Assembly (NCBI GenBank): GCA_947585525.1
Contig: CANPXA010000117.1
Coordinates: 1-5,855 of the forward strand
DNA length: 5,855 nucleotides
Direction: 5' to 3'
Source of the DNA: an uncultured Akkermansia sp.
GTDB lineage: Bacteria > Verrucomicrobiota > Verrucomicrobiia > Verrucomicrobiales > Akkermansiaceae
Of this stretch, positions 1-5,855 are shown one piece after another. The stretch's first letter is position 1. Each line of letters opens with the position of its first letter. A program made the translations under genes and the position numbers. The notes under the pieces are model-generated. The model did not search any database. It was not told the origin of the DNA and saw only the letters and a list, made by a program, of their open reading frames with translations.

Positions 1-291
1 ACCGGAGCTCTTCCTGTCAAGGAACCCGGCACCTATAAAGTAACGTTCACCTTTACCAACGGACGGCACGCGGCTAATATCTCTTCCGTCACTCTCTACG
101 ATGGCGATGCCAAGATAGCGGAGGACGCGCACGTGGGACGCGCCGGCATACCCAATACGAACAACGTCTATACCCTGAAGGTTCCCAAGGCGCTCACCAA
201 TCCGCGTATCTTCGTCAAATTTGACCAGAAACGGGATCGTGACCCGAACGGTTACTGCGATTCCTACGGACAGGTCACCATCACTCACTGA
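1..291 (+). CDS. C-terminal end of a larger, probably secreted protein with a beta-sandwich-like module (5' truncated)
   Basis: Frame 1 is open from the first base to a TGA at 289-291 and gives 96 residues; the start lies outside the window. The peptide begins near GTYKVTFTFTNGRH, continues through SVTLYDGDAKIAEDAHVG and NNVYTLKVP, and ends in a short strand, QVTITH. The alternation of hydrophobic and polar residues, the Gly/Asn/Asp turns and the absence of membrane segments indicate an all-beta fold. From memory, this pattern (GTY-V-F-F--G-H, then a strand with D-H-G, then NN-YTL) resembles modules at the C-termini of secreted glycoside hydrolases such as hexosaminidases and sialidases in Verrucomicrobiota; I cannot confirm this without a search. 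There is one cysteine, in GYCDSYG near the end. The catalytic part is not in the window, so no enzyme activity can be named. Its 3' end overlaps the end of the opposing phosphatase gene by 11 bases. The reading frame is well supported; the assignment is tentative. Confidence 0.7.
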   Translation, partial: TGALPVKEPGTYKVTFTFTNGRHAANISSVTLYDGDAKIAEDAHVGRAGIPNTNNVYTLKVPKALTNPRIFVKFDQKRDRDPNGYCDSYGQVTITH

Positions 292-766
292 GTCTCCTCG
301 CCACCTCCGCTACGAGCTGTGGCATACTTCTCTCCAGAAGTCTCACCACCTCGTCGAAGTCCTCTGTCCCTCCGTAATAGGGGTCCGGCACTTCGTTTGC
401 CCTCTCCCCTTCCGGGAACCAACGCTTCATCGGCGCCACTTTCTCCTCCGCGCCGGAAAGAGCGGTGAGTACGTCTCGCTCGTTTTCACTATCCTGCGGA
501 ATGATCAGGTCGCACTCTCGACCATCCGTCCCCCGCAGTTGGCGAGCCCTGTGTTCGCCGTACTCATAACCGGCGCGTTTGAGCGCGGCAAGCATTCGTG
601 AATCCGGCTTACTCCCCACGTGATACGATGCGGTGCCACAGGAATCCACGCACACCCGCTCCCCCAGCCCCGCAGCCTTCATCGCTGCACGGCACACAAT
701 CTCTGCCGCTGGACTCCGACATATATTGCCCAGGCAAACAAAAAGAATCTTGTATGGGGACTTCAT
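281..766 (-). CDS. Low-molecular-weight protein tyrosine phosphatase
   Basis: This 161-residue cytoplasmic protein has the normal length for the family, which hydrolyses phosphotyrosine (sometimes phospho-arginine) through a cysteinyl-phosphate intermediate. The P-loop C11-L-G-N-I-C-R17-S18 lies at the N-terminus after the strand KILFV, with nucleophile C11 and phosphate-binding R17. The family's DS-GT segment is D41-S-C-G-T45, and the general acid is D128 in the DPYYGG motif (128-133). So the catalytic set is complete. One deviation is IIPQDSEN (88-95), where the family usually has something like AMD--N. The ATG follows the upstream cca stop after a single base (TGAGATG on the minus strand), and a purine run GAGAGAGA sits 9 bases before it, so translational coupling is likely. 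Relatives act in tyrosine-kinase signalling, capsule or exopolysaccharide control, or arginine dephosphorylation; no kinase or polysaccharide gene is present to choose between these. The stop overlaps the converging gene. Confidence 0.93.
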   Translation of the reverse strand: MKSPYKILFVCLGNICRSPAAEIVCRAAMKAAGLGERVCVDSCGTASYHVGSKPDSRMLAALKRAGYEYGEHRARQLRGTDGRECDLIIPQDSENERDVLTALSGAEEKVAPMKRWFPEGERANEVPDPYYGGTEDFDEVVRLLERSMPQLVAEVARRLSE

Positions 767-767
767 C

Positions 768-2018
768 TCAAAAAATCTCTCTCGCCCTCTTCAAAAGAGC
801 GTCCTTGTCGTTTTTCAATGTTTCATCCTGCACCTCGCGAAGGAGTTGCTCCAACACCTTTCCAAGACCCGGTCCCGACGGAATTCCTTCTTCCATGAGA
901 CTTTCACCCGTCACCGCCAAGTCGCGCACGGTGTAGGCCGCAAAACCGTCCAGCACTTCCTCCAAAAGATACCGCGCCTCCCGCACCCCAGCCGTCGAAT
1001 GTCCATTCACCCCCTTCACCACGCACTGTGCCGTGAGCAGGTCGTGCACCAAGGGTTTCGTGAGTCGCCCGATCAACCGACGCATCTCCGGACGTGTTCC
1101 TGGCAATGGTTGACGAAGTTCAGCCACAATCGTTTTTACCAGACGAGTCGTCGCATGATCACATTTCAATCTCCGCATGGCTGTATTTACCTCCGCATCC
1201 TCCAGTTCGTGCAGCAACATCGCCAATCTCAATCCGAATGAACCTTGAGGCATCCCGCATACAGCGCGAACACTCCGTGCCCATTTGCTCTCCCGTCCTC
1301 CCTCCGCCGGCTCCCCAATGAGTCTCTCTGTTTCCGGAAAGACTACGGTAAACACCTCCGGAAAACCAAGAAGCATATCGCCTGCTCCCTGAGCGGGCAA
1401 AATTCCCTGCAACTCTTTGTAGATCCTCTCGGCGCTGATATTCTCCAACAGCAATCGGTTCCGACGAATGGAATAGGAAGTCTCCGTCTCAATACTGAAT
1501 TGGAACCGAGCGGCAAATCTCAAAGCACGCAGGATGCGCAAACCGTCTTCCCGGAATCGAACATCAGGCTCCCCTACGCAGCGAATCATTCCACTCGCTA
1601 AATCGGTCTGTCCCCCAAACGTATCCACCAACCCGCTTTTCGGCGAATACGCCATCGCATTGATGGTAAAATCCCTCCGTGATAAATCCTCCTCCACGCG
1701 ATCGACAAATTCCACTCGGTCCGGGTGCCGATTATCGCTGTAGTCACTCTCTAAGCGAAAAGTGGTCACCTCCACGTTATGTCCCTTTGACCGCACGGTA
1801 AGTGTACCGTGCTGCACCCCTGTCTCAATGACTTTGCGTTTGCGGAACACAATCTTCATCTGCTCCGGGGTGGCATCCGTGCACACATCCCAATCCATCG
1901 GCTCCTTGCCAAGCATGCTGTCGCGTACGCATCCCCCGACCACGTACGCACTGTGCCCCATCCTCTCCAGTTCCCGGAGAAGGGGTTTGACATATTTCGG
2001 TATGCGGATCTCGTGCAT
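768..2018 (-). CDS. cca: CCA tRNA nucleotidyltransferase / poly(A) polymerase family protein (class II)
   Basis: This 416-residue protein is a class II nucleotidyltransferase that adds CCA, or part of it, to tRNA 3' ends using CTP and ATP. Motifs in order: VVGGCVRD (26-33) is the GG-R-D nucleotide-binding turn; D42-W-D44 is the metal-binding pair; HGTLTV (70-75) and EVTTFR (83-88) continue the palm; RRDFTINAMA (114-123) is the ribose/neck motif; E157-D-G-L-R161 is the EDxxR base-selecting motif, followed by ILRALRFAARF; ERIYKEL (197-203) closes the neck. The C-terminal helical part ends with a GIPSGPGLGKVLEQL segment (378-392), as in bacterial CCA enzymes. Where HD-domain relatives have LLHD, this protein has LLHELEDA (268-275), so a working HD phosphohydrolase is unlikely. 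Sequence alone cannot separate full CCA addition from CC- or A-addition or poly(A) polymerase. The start is the only good one: no in-frame ATG, GTG or TTG lies just upstream, and no Shine-Dalgarno is visible. It is followed after one base by the phosphatase gene. Confidence 0.93.
   Translation of the reverse strand: MHEIRIPKYVKPLLRELERMGHSAYVVGGCVRDSMLGKEPMDWDVCTDATPEQMKIVFRKRKVIETGVQHGTLTVRSKGHNVEVTTFRLESDYSDNRHPDRVEFVDRVEEDLSRRDFTINAMAYSPKSGLVDTFGGQTDLASGMIRCVGEPDVRFREDGLRILRALRFAARFQFSIETETSYSIRRNRLLLENISAERIYKELQGILPAQGAGDMLLGFPEVFTVVFPETERLIGEPAEGGRESKWARSVRAVCGMPQGSFGLRLAMLLHELEDAEVNTAMRRLKCDHATTRLVKTIVAELRQPLPGTRPEMRRLIGRLTKPLVHDLLTAQCVVKGVNGHSTAGVREARYLLEEVLDGFAAYTVRDLAVTGESLMEEGIPSGPGLGKVLEQLLREVQDETLKNDKDALLKRAREIF
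776..783 (-). promoter_or_regulatory. Weak ribosome binding site of the phosphatase gene
   Basis: On the minus strand the run GAGAGAGA lies inside the last codons of cca, 9 bases before the phosphatase ATG at 764-766. It is only partly complementary to the 16S anti-Shine-Dalgarno. Together with the one-base gap after the cca stop, it supports this start and reinitiation by ribosomes finishing cca. It is a short purine run and could be coincidental. Confidence 0.4.
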
Positions 2019-2031
2019 GGACGTGTCGTCG

Positions 2032-2067
2032 AAAAAAACGCGGGAGGAACGGATAGCTCCTCCCGCG
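2032..2067 (-). terminator. Intrinsic terminator of nifJ
   Basis: On the minus strand a perfect 10-bp GC-rich stem (CGCGGGAGGA paired with TCCTCCCGCG; arms 2058-2067 and 2039-2048) with a 9-base loop is followed at once by seven T (2032-2038). It lies 28 bases after the nifJ stop and ends 13 bases before the cca start codon. The plus-strand side has no T tract, so it should act only on leftward transcription. This is a canonical Rho-independent terminator. Confidence 0.93.
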
Positions 2068-2095
2068 CATAAGGGACATCGGAGGTCTCTTTACC

Positions 2096-5000
2096 TTATT
2101 GCTCGGGAGCCGGTGCGGGCTCCGAGTAATCGATAGCTGCCAACGATTGATAGAGCCTCCAGCGATGCTTGATATCGCTTTCCTCGAGGGCGATCAGCTG
2201 GTCGAAGTGCTCCTTGTTGTTCTTGGCGAGCAGACGGAACCGGTTCTCACCAAGCAGAGCCTCCTTCACATCCTTCTTGGGCGCCTTACTCTTGATGGTG
2301 AGCGGGTTCTTTCCTTCCTTGGCGCGATCCGGATTGAAGTTGTAGAGCAGCCAGCGTCCGCAGTCAACGGCGTCCTTCTGGCGGTCGAGTCCCTGCGCCA
2401 TGTTGATGCCGTGGTTGATGCAGTGGCTGTAGGCAATGATCAGTGCCGGACCATCGTACTCCTCGGCTTCCAAGAGAGTCTTGAGGGCATGTTCATCATT
2501 GGCTCCCATGGAGATGGAGGCGACGTAGATGTTGCCGTAAGTCATGGCCATGTAGCCAATGTCTTTCTTGACCTGGTCCTTCCCTCGGGTGGCAAACTTG
2601 GCGACTGCCGCACGCGGGGTGGACTTGGAGCACTGACCGCCCGTATTGGAGTACACCTCGGTGTCAAGGACGAGCACCTTCACATTGCGACCGGAGGCTA
2701 GGATATGATCCAGTCCGCCGTAACCGATGTCGTAGGCCCAACCGTCGCCGCCGAGAATCCACACCGACTTGCGCACAAGGTAGTTGGCCTGCGCCTTGAG
2801 GGCTGCCAACTCAGGATCGTCGCCGCAAGCCGCTTTAATCGCCTCGACCGTGGCACGCGCCTTCGCGATATCCGCCTCGCTCTTCTGCGGGTTGTTCAGC
2901 AAATCCTGCACGAGCCCCTCTCCGATCTTGGGAGCGGCGGCGTGCAACAACTCGAGGGCGTATTGCTGCTTCTTGTCCAGCGAGACGCGGAAGCCGAGAC
3001 CGAACTGGGCATTGTCTTCAAAGAGGCTGTTGCACCATGCGGGACCGCGTCCCTCCTTGTCGTGGCTCCACGGGGTCGTCGGCAAGTTGCCGCCGTAGAT
3101 GGACGAGCAGCCCGTGGCGTTCGCCACCACGAGGCGGTTGCCGAAGAGCTGGGAAAGCATCTTGATGTACGGGGTTTCGCCGCATCCTGCGCAAGCGCCG
3201 GAGAATTCGAAGAGGGGACGCAGGAACTGCGCGTCCTTCACTTTGTCGCGTCCCACAATCGTGCGATCCGGATCCGGCAGGTCATTGAAGAACTTCCAAT
3301 TCTCCGCCTCCGGCTTAAGGGCCACAGCGGCGGGCGTCATCACCACGGAACCGGTCGGGCACACGTGCGTACAGAGCGTGCAGCCTGTGCAGTCCGAGGC
3401 GGACACCTGGATGATGAACTTCTTACCCTGCCAATCTTTGTGCATCTTCTTAGCGTCCGCGCTCTTGAAGCTTTCCGGAGCTCCCTCCAGGTTCGCGGGG
3501 TCAGTCACCTGCGCGCGGATGCAGGCGTGCGGGCAGACCATGGTGCACTTGCCGCACTGAATGCAGGTCTCCGGATTCCACACCGGAATCTCCAACGCGA
3601 GGTCACGCTTCTCGTACTGCGTGGTGCCGGAGGGGAAGGTGCCGTCGCACGGCATCTCTGAAACCTTCACACTGTCGCCGTCTCCGGTGACAATTTTGCC
3701 GAGCACGTCGCGCACAAAATCGGGTGGATTGCCCTGCAGCGGAGCGGGTATCTCATGACCGGTGATGGCAGTGCCCAAGGGAACCTCGTGCAGGTTCTCC
3801 AGCGTCGCATCCACAGCCTGGATGTTCTTGGCGACCACCTCCTCGCCCTTCTTGCCGTACGTCTTCTTGATGGCTTCCTTGATGTAACCGATGGCTTCCT
3901 CTGCCGGGATCACACCGGAAAGCTTGAAGAAGCAGGTCTGCATGATCATGTTGATGCGACCGCCCATTCCCGTAGCTTTCGCCACCTTGAAGGCATCGAT
4001 GCAATACATCTTGATTCCCTTGTCGAGGATCTGCTGCTGCATACGCGCGGGCAAGCTGTCCCACACCTTCTCGGGCTCCACGGAGGTATTCATGAGGAAC
4101 GTGGCTCCGGGGGCGGCGTTCTTGAGGAAGTCGAAGGTGTTCAGCAAGCTCGGCTGGTGCAACGCAATGAAGTTGGCGCTGGTGATGAGGTAGGTACTGT
4201 GAATCGGCGTGGTACCGAAGCGCAGGTGGGACACCGTGGAGGAGCCGCTCTTCTTGGAGTCATACACGAAGTAGCCCTGCACGTACAAATCCGTGTGTTT
4301 GCCGATGATTTTGATGGCATCCTTGTTGGCGCCCACGGTGCCGTCGGACCCCAGTCCGTAGAACATGCAGCGCGTCACGGTGTCGCTCTCGGTGGAGAAA
4401 CTCGGGTCGTAGGCGATGGATTTACCCGTCACATCATCCTCGACACCCACGGCGAAACCGGTCATCGGCTCATCCTTCGCCAACTCATCGTACACGCCCT
4501 TCGCCATCGCCGGGGTGAATTCCTTGGACCCCAGCCCGTACCGCCCGCCTACTACCTTCGGCATGGCAAACGGCAGTTTGCCGCGCACGCTCGCATCCGC
4601 CAAAGCCTGCACGACATCCTGCAGCAGAGGCTCACCCTGACTGCCCGGCTCCTTCGTGCGATCCAGCACCGCGATCTTCTTCACGCTCTTCGGCAAGGCT
4701 GCAATGAAATCTTCCGCCGGGAAGGGTCGATACAAACGCACCTTCAGCACACCCACGTCGTCCTTGAGCGCCTGCACCGTCTCCCAGCAGGCCTCTGCCC
4801 CGGACCCCATGATGACGATGACCCGCGTGGCATCCGGCGCGCCCACGTACTCCACCACATCGTAGCAACGACCCGTCAACTCGCCGAACTTTTTCATCGC
4901 CTTCTTGACGATGCCCGGCACGGCGCTGTAGTACTTGTTAACCGTCTCGCGTCCCTGGAAATAGACATCCGGGTTCTGCGCTGTACCGCGCACGACGGGA

Positions 5001-5635
5001 GCGTCCGGCGTCAACCCGCGGGCATGGAATTCGTCCACGAGTTTCTGGTCGATCATAGCGCGCAAAGTATCATCGCTGATGTCGGCAATCTTGCCCACCT
5101 CGTGCGAGGTGCGGAAACCATCGAAGAAGTTGATGAACGGCACTCGGCTTTCCAAGGTGGCGGCATGAGCAATGGCTGCCATGTCCGGCGCCTCCTGCGT
5201 GTTCGCCCCGCAGAGCATCGCAAATCCTGTCGCACGGCAAGCCATCACATCGCTGTGGTCACCAAAGATGGACAAGCCTTGCGCCGCCAGAGCACGAGCC
5301 GCTATATGGAAGACGCACGGGGTGAGCTCGCCGGCTATCTTGAACATGTTCGGTATCATCAGCAGCAAGCCCTGCGAGGCCGTGAACGTAGTGGCCAGCG
5401 ACCCGGTCTGCAACGCGCCGTGCACGGCGCCTGCCGCTCCGGCTTCACTCTCCATTTCGATGATACTCGGAACCGTCCCCCACAAATTCTTGCGGTCCAC
5501 CGCCGTCCATGTTTCGGCGGACTCACCCATCGGGGAAGAAGGAGTAATGGGGTAGATGGCGGCTACTTCCGAACAACGATAAGCCACGGAGGCAACAGCC
5601 TCGTTGGCATCTATGGTGCTATATGTCGTACTCAT
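2096..5635 (-). CDS. nifJ: Pyruvate:ferredoxin (flavodoxin) oxidoreductase, single-chain homodimeric type
   Basis: This 1179-residue cytoplasmic enzyme converts pyruvate and CoA to acetyl-CoA and CO2, passing electrons through three [4Fe-4S] clusters to ferredoxin or flavodoxin. Domain order is that of the fused PFOR: pyruvate/TPP domain (about 5-245, with YPITPSSPM at 28-36, T31, E64 and R114), transketolase-C-like domain (about 260-365), CoA-binding gamma-type domain (about 420-610, GSDGTVGANK), EKR linker (E675-K-R677), two-cluster ferredoxin domain, and TPP-binding domain. Cluster ligands are C691/C694/C697/C701 and C749/C752/C755/C759; the TPP-proximal cluster has C815, C818, C843 and C1072. 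The TPP motif starts at G963-D-G965 and reaches N997 in YSNTGGQ. These positions nearly match the numbering known for the Desulfovibrio africanus enzyme, which supports the chosen ATG despite no nearby Shine-Dalgarno. The long C-terminal extension of that enzyme is absent; the protein ends in a Pro/Ala-rich tail. The name nifJ does not imply nitrogen fixation; no nif genes are seen. It has its own terminator and probable promoter. Leu codons TTA and CTA and Ser codon TCA occur only twice in total (S659, L979), consistent with high expression. Confidence 0.98.
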   Translation of the reverse strand: MSTTYSTIDANEAVASVAYRCSEVAAIYPITPSSPMGESAETWTAVDRKNLWGTVPSIIEMESEAGAAGAVHGALQTGSLATTFTASQGLLLMIPNMFKIAGELTPCVFHIAARALAAQGLSIFGDHSDVMACRATGFAMLCGANTQEAPDMAAIAHAATLESRVPFINFFDGFRTSHEVGKIADISDDTLRAMIDQKLVDEFHARGLTPDAPVVRGTAQNPDVYFQGRETVNKYYSAVPGIVKKAMKKFGELTGRCYDVVEYVGAPDATRVIVIMGSGAEACWETVQALKDDVGVLKVRLYRPFPAEDFIAALPKSVKKIAVLDRTKEPGSQGEPLLQDVVQALADASVRGKLPFAMPKVVGGRYGLGSKEFTPAMAKGVYDELAKDEPMTGFAVGVEDDVTGKSIAYDPSFSTESDTVTRCMFYGLGSDGTVGANKDAIKIIGKHTDLYVQGYFVYDSKKSGSSTVSHLRFGTTPIHSTYLITSANFIALHQPSLLNTFDFLKNAAPGATFLMNTSVEPEKVWDSLPARMQQQILDKGIKMYCIDAFKVAKATGMGGRINMIMQTCFFKLSGVIPAEEAIGYIKEAIKKTYGKKGEEVVAKNIQAVDATLENLHEVPLGTAITGHEIPAPLQGNPPDFVRDVLGKIVTGDGDSVKVSEMPCDGTFPSGTTQYEKRDLALEIPVWNPETCIQCGKCTMVCPHACIRAQVTDPANLEGAPESFKSADAKKMHKDWQGKKFIIQVSASDCTGCTLCTHVCPTGSVVMTPAAVALKPEAENWKFFNDLPDPDRTIVGRDKVKDAQFLRPLFEFSGACAGCGETPYIKMLSQLFGNRLVVANATGCSSIYGGNLPTTPWSHDKEGRGPAWCNSLFEDNAQFGLGFRVSLDKKQQYALELLHAAAPKIGEGLVQDLLNNPQKSEADIAKARATVEAIKAACGDDPELAALKAQANYLVRKSVWILGGDGWAYDIGYGGLDHILASGRNVKVLVLDTEVYSNTGGQCSKSTPRAAVAKFATRGKDQVKKDIGYMAMTYGNIYVASISMGANDEHALKTLLEAEEYDGPALIIAYSHCINHGINMAQGLDRQKDAVDCGRWLLYNFNPDRAKEGKNPLTIKSKAPKKDVKEALLGENRFRLLAKNNKEHFDQLIALEESDIKHRWRLYQSLAAIDYSEPAPAPEQ

Positions 5636-5702
5636 GGTGGGAAATGATGATACGAACTCTGCTGCCTCACCTTACCGGTTGCAGCATCGTCCGTGGTGTA
5701 AC

Positions 5703-5738
5703 ACGCCTTACTCTACACCTTTTGCCACCCCAAATCAA
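5703..5738 (-). promoter_or_regulatory. Candidate sigma-70-type promoter of nifJ
   Basis: On the minus strand TTGATT (5733-5738) and TAGAGT (5710-5715) are separated by exactly 17 bases and match the -35 and -10 consensus at 4 of 6 positions each. Transcription would begin near 5703 and give a leader of about 68 bases before the nifJ ATG. The spacing is ideal but the hexamers are imperfect, and the consensus for this organism is unknown. The AT-rich patch at 5811-5822 is an alternative core region farther upstream. Confidence 0.3.
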
Positions 5739-5755
5739 CCCCAAAAACAGGCAAG

Positions 5756-5781
5756 GCAAACGCATTTGGAAATGCGTTTGC
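5756..5781. repeat. Perfect 12-bp inverted repeat (hairpin) upstream of nifJ
   Basis: GCAAACGCATTT (5756-5767) and its exact reverse complement (5770-5781) are separated by only two bases, so either strand can form a hairpin of about 11 bp with a four-base loop. It lies about 120 bases upstream of the nifJ start, just upstream of the candidate promoter and directly next to the heptamer array. No T tract follows the stem immediately on either strand; a T5 run appears 8 bases beyond it on the minus strand, so a weak leftward terminator for a gene outside the window is possible. Other readings are a regulator operator or the end of a dispersed repeat element. Confidence 0.8.
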
Positions 5782-5782
5782 T

Positions 5783-5812
5783 ATGTACGATGTACGATGT
5801 ACGATGTACGAT
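5783..5812. repeat. Tandem array of four exact copies of a 7-base unit
   Basis: The unit ATGTACG occurs four times in succession without change (5783-5810) and starts a fifth time (AT at 5811-5812). It begins one base after the 12-bp palindrome and runs into an AT-rich stretch containing TATTAATA. A seven-base period is not a multiple of three and no coding region crosses it, so it is non-coding. Such arrays can change copy number by replication slippage. Its position about 150 bases before nifJ lies upstream of the proposed promoter. Confidence 0.9.
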
Positions 5813-5855
5813 TTATTAATAATGTGCGCGTTGCGCAAATTTTTCGAATCATCAA

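Noticed and set aside
232..246. A CGGG/CCCG pair followed by TTT on the minus strand as a possible terminator of the phosphatase gene.
   Set aside because: The stem is only four base pairs and the T run is three bases, too weak to support a call.
326..341. A 6-bp hairpin (ACTTCT/AGAAGT) downstream of the plus-strand gene as a possible terminator.
   Set aside because: The stem is short and AT-rich, no T tract follows, and it lies in the phosphatase coding sequence.
221..601. A 126-codon plus-strand open frame running from the end of the truncated gene into the phosphatase.
   Set aside because: The true plus-strand gene is in another frame and stops at 291; the rest is antisense to the well-supported phosphatase and looks like no known protein.
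633..1601. Plus-strand open frames of 202 and 118 codons opposite cca.
   Set aside because: They are antisense shadows of a gene with all expected nucleotidyltransferase motifs, and their translations are low-complexity and basic.
3755..5647. A 630-codon open frame on the plus strand, opposite nifJ (with similar open stretches at 2705-3661 and 2099-2701).
   Set aside because: It is codon-aligned antisense to nifJ and is open only because nifJ avoids TTA, CTA and TCA codons. The translation is His/Arg/Val-rich with no family resemblance, while the minus strand encodes a complete PFOR.
5783..5812. The heptamer array as a CRISPR-like array.
   Set aside because: Units are contiguous seven-base repeats with no spacers, so it is a simple tandem repeat.
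5825..5844. TGCGC/GCGCA inverted repeat followed by AATTTTT near the right edge, resembling a plus-strand terminator.
   Set aside because: The stem has five base pairs, two A separate it from the T run, and no plus-strand gene precedes it in the window.

Overview
The window is 5,855 bases of gene-dense bacterial DNA with four coding regions. It suggests an obligate or facultative anaerobe, because the dominant gene is an oxygen-sensitive single-chain pyruvate:ferredoxin oxidoreductase (PFOR). The 5'-truncated gene at the left edge ends in a beta-rich module like those I associate with secreted carbohydrate-active proteins of Verrucomicrobiota (Akkermansia-type gut bacteria). That makes a Verrucomicrobiota-like gut or sediment anaerobe my best guess, but no marker in the window settles the taxonomy.

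Layout. Bases 1-291 (+) hold the last 96 codons of a protein that begins outside the window. It converges on, and overlaps by 11 bases, a leftward gene for a low-molecular-weight protein tyrosine phosphatase (281-766, -). Directly upstream of that, one base apart, is a CCA tRNA nucleotidyltransferase / poly(A) polymerase family gene (768-2018, -); the two look like a translationally coupled pair. A 77-base gap then contains a textbook intrinsic terminator (2032-2067, - strand) for the large leftward PFOR gene nifJ (2096-5635, -). The last 220 bases (5636-5855) are the nifJ upstream region. They carry a plausible sigma-70-type promoter, a 12-bp near-perfect palindrome and four exact tandem copies of a 7-base unit next to an AT-rich patch.

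Function. nifJ supplies acetyl-CoA and reduced ferredoxin or flavodoxin from pyruvate in central anaerobic metabolism, and every catalytic and cluster-binding residue I could check is present. The nucleotidyltransferase matures or repairs tRNA 3' ends. The phosphatase is a generic signalling or exopolysaccharide-type enzyme with an intact P-loop. The genes share no obvious pathway; the terminator suggests nifJ is its own transcription unit and cca plus the phosphatase form a second one.

I found no undescribed multi-gene system, no mobile element, no CRISPR array and no RNA gene. The parts most worth a second look are the hairpin plus heptamer-repeat cassette upstream of nifJ, and the promoter-poor gap in which a terminator sits 13 bases before the cca start codon.
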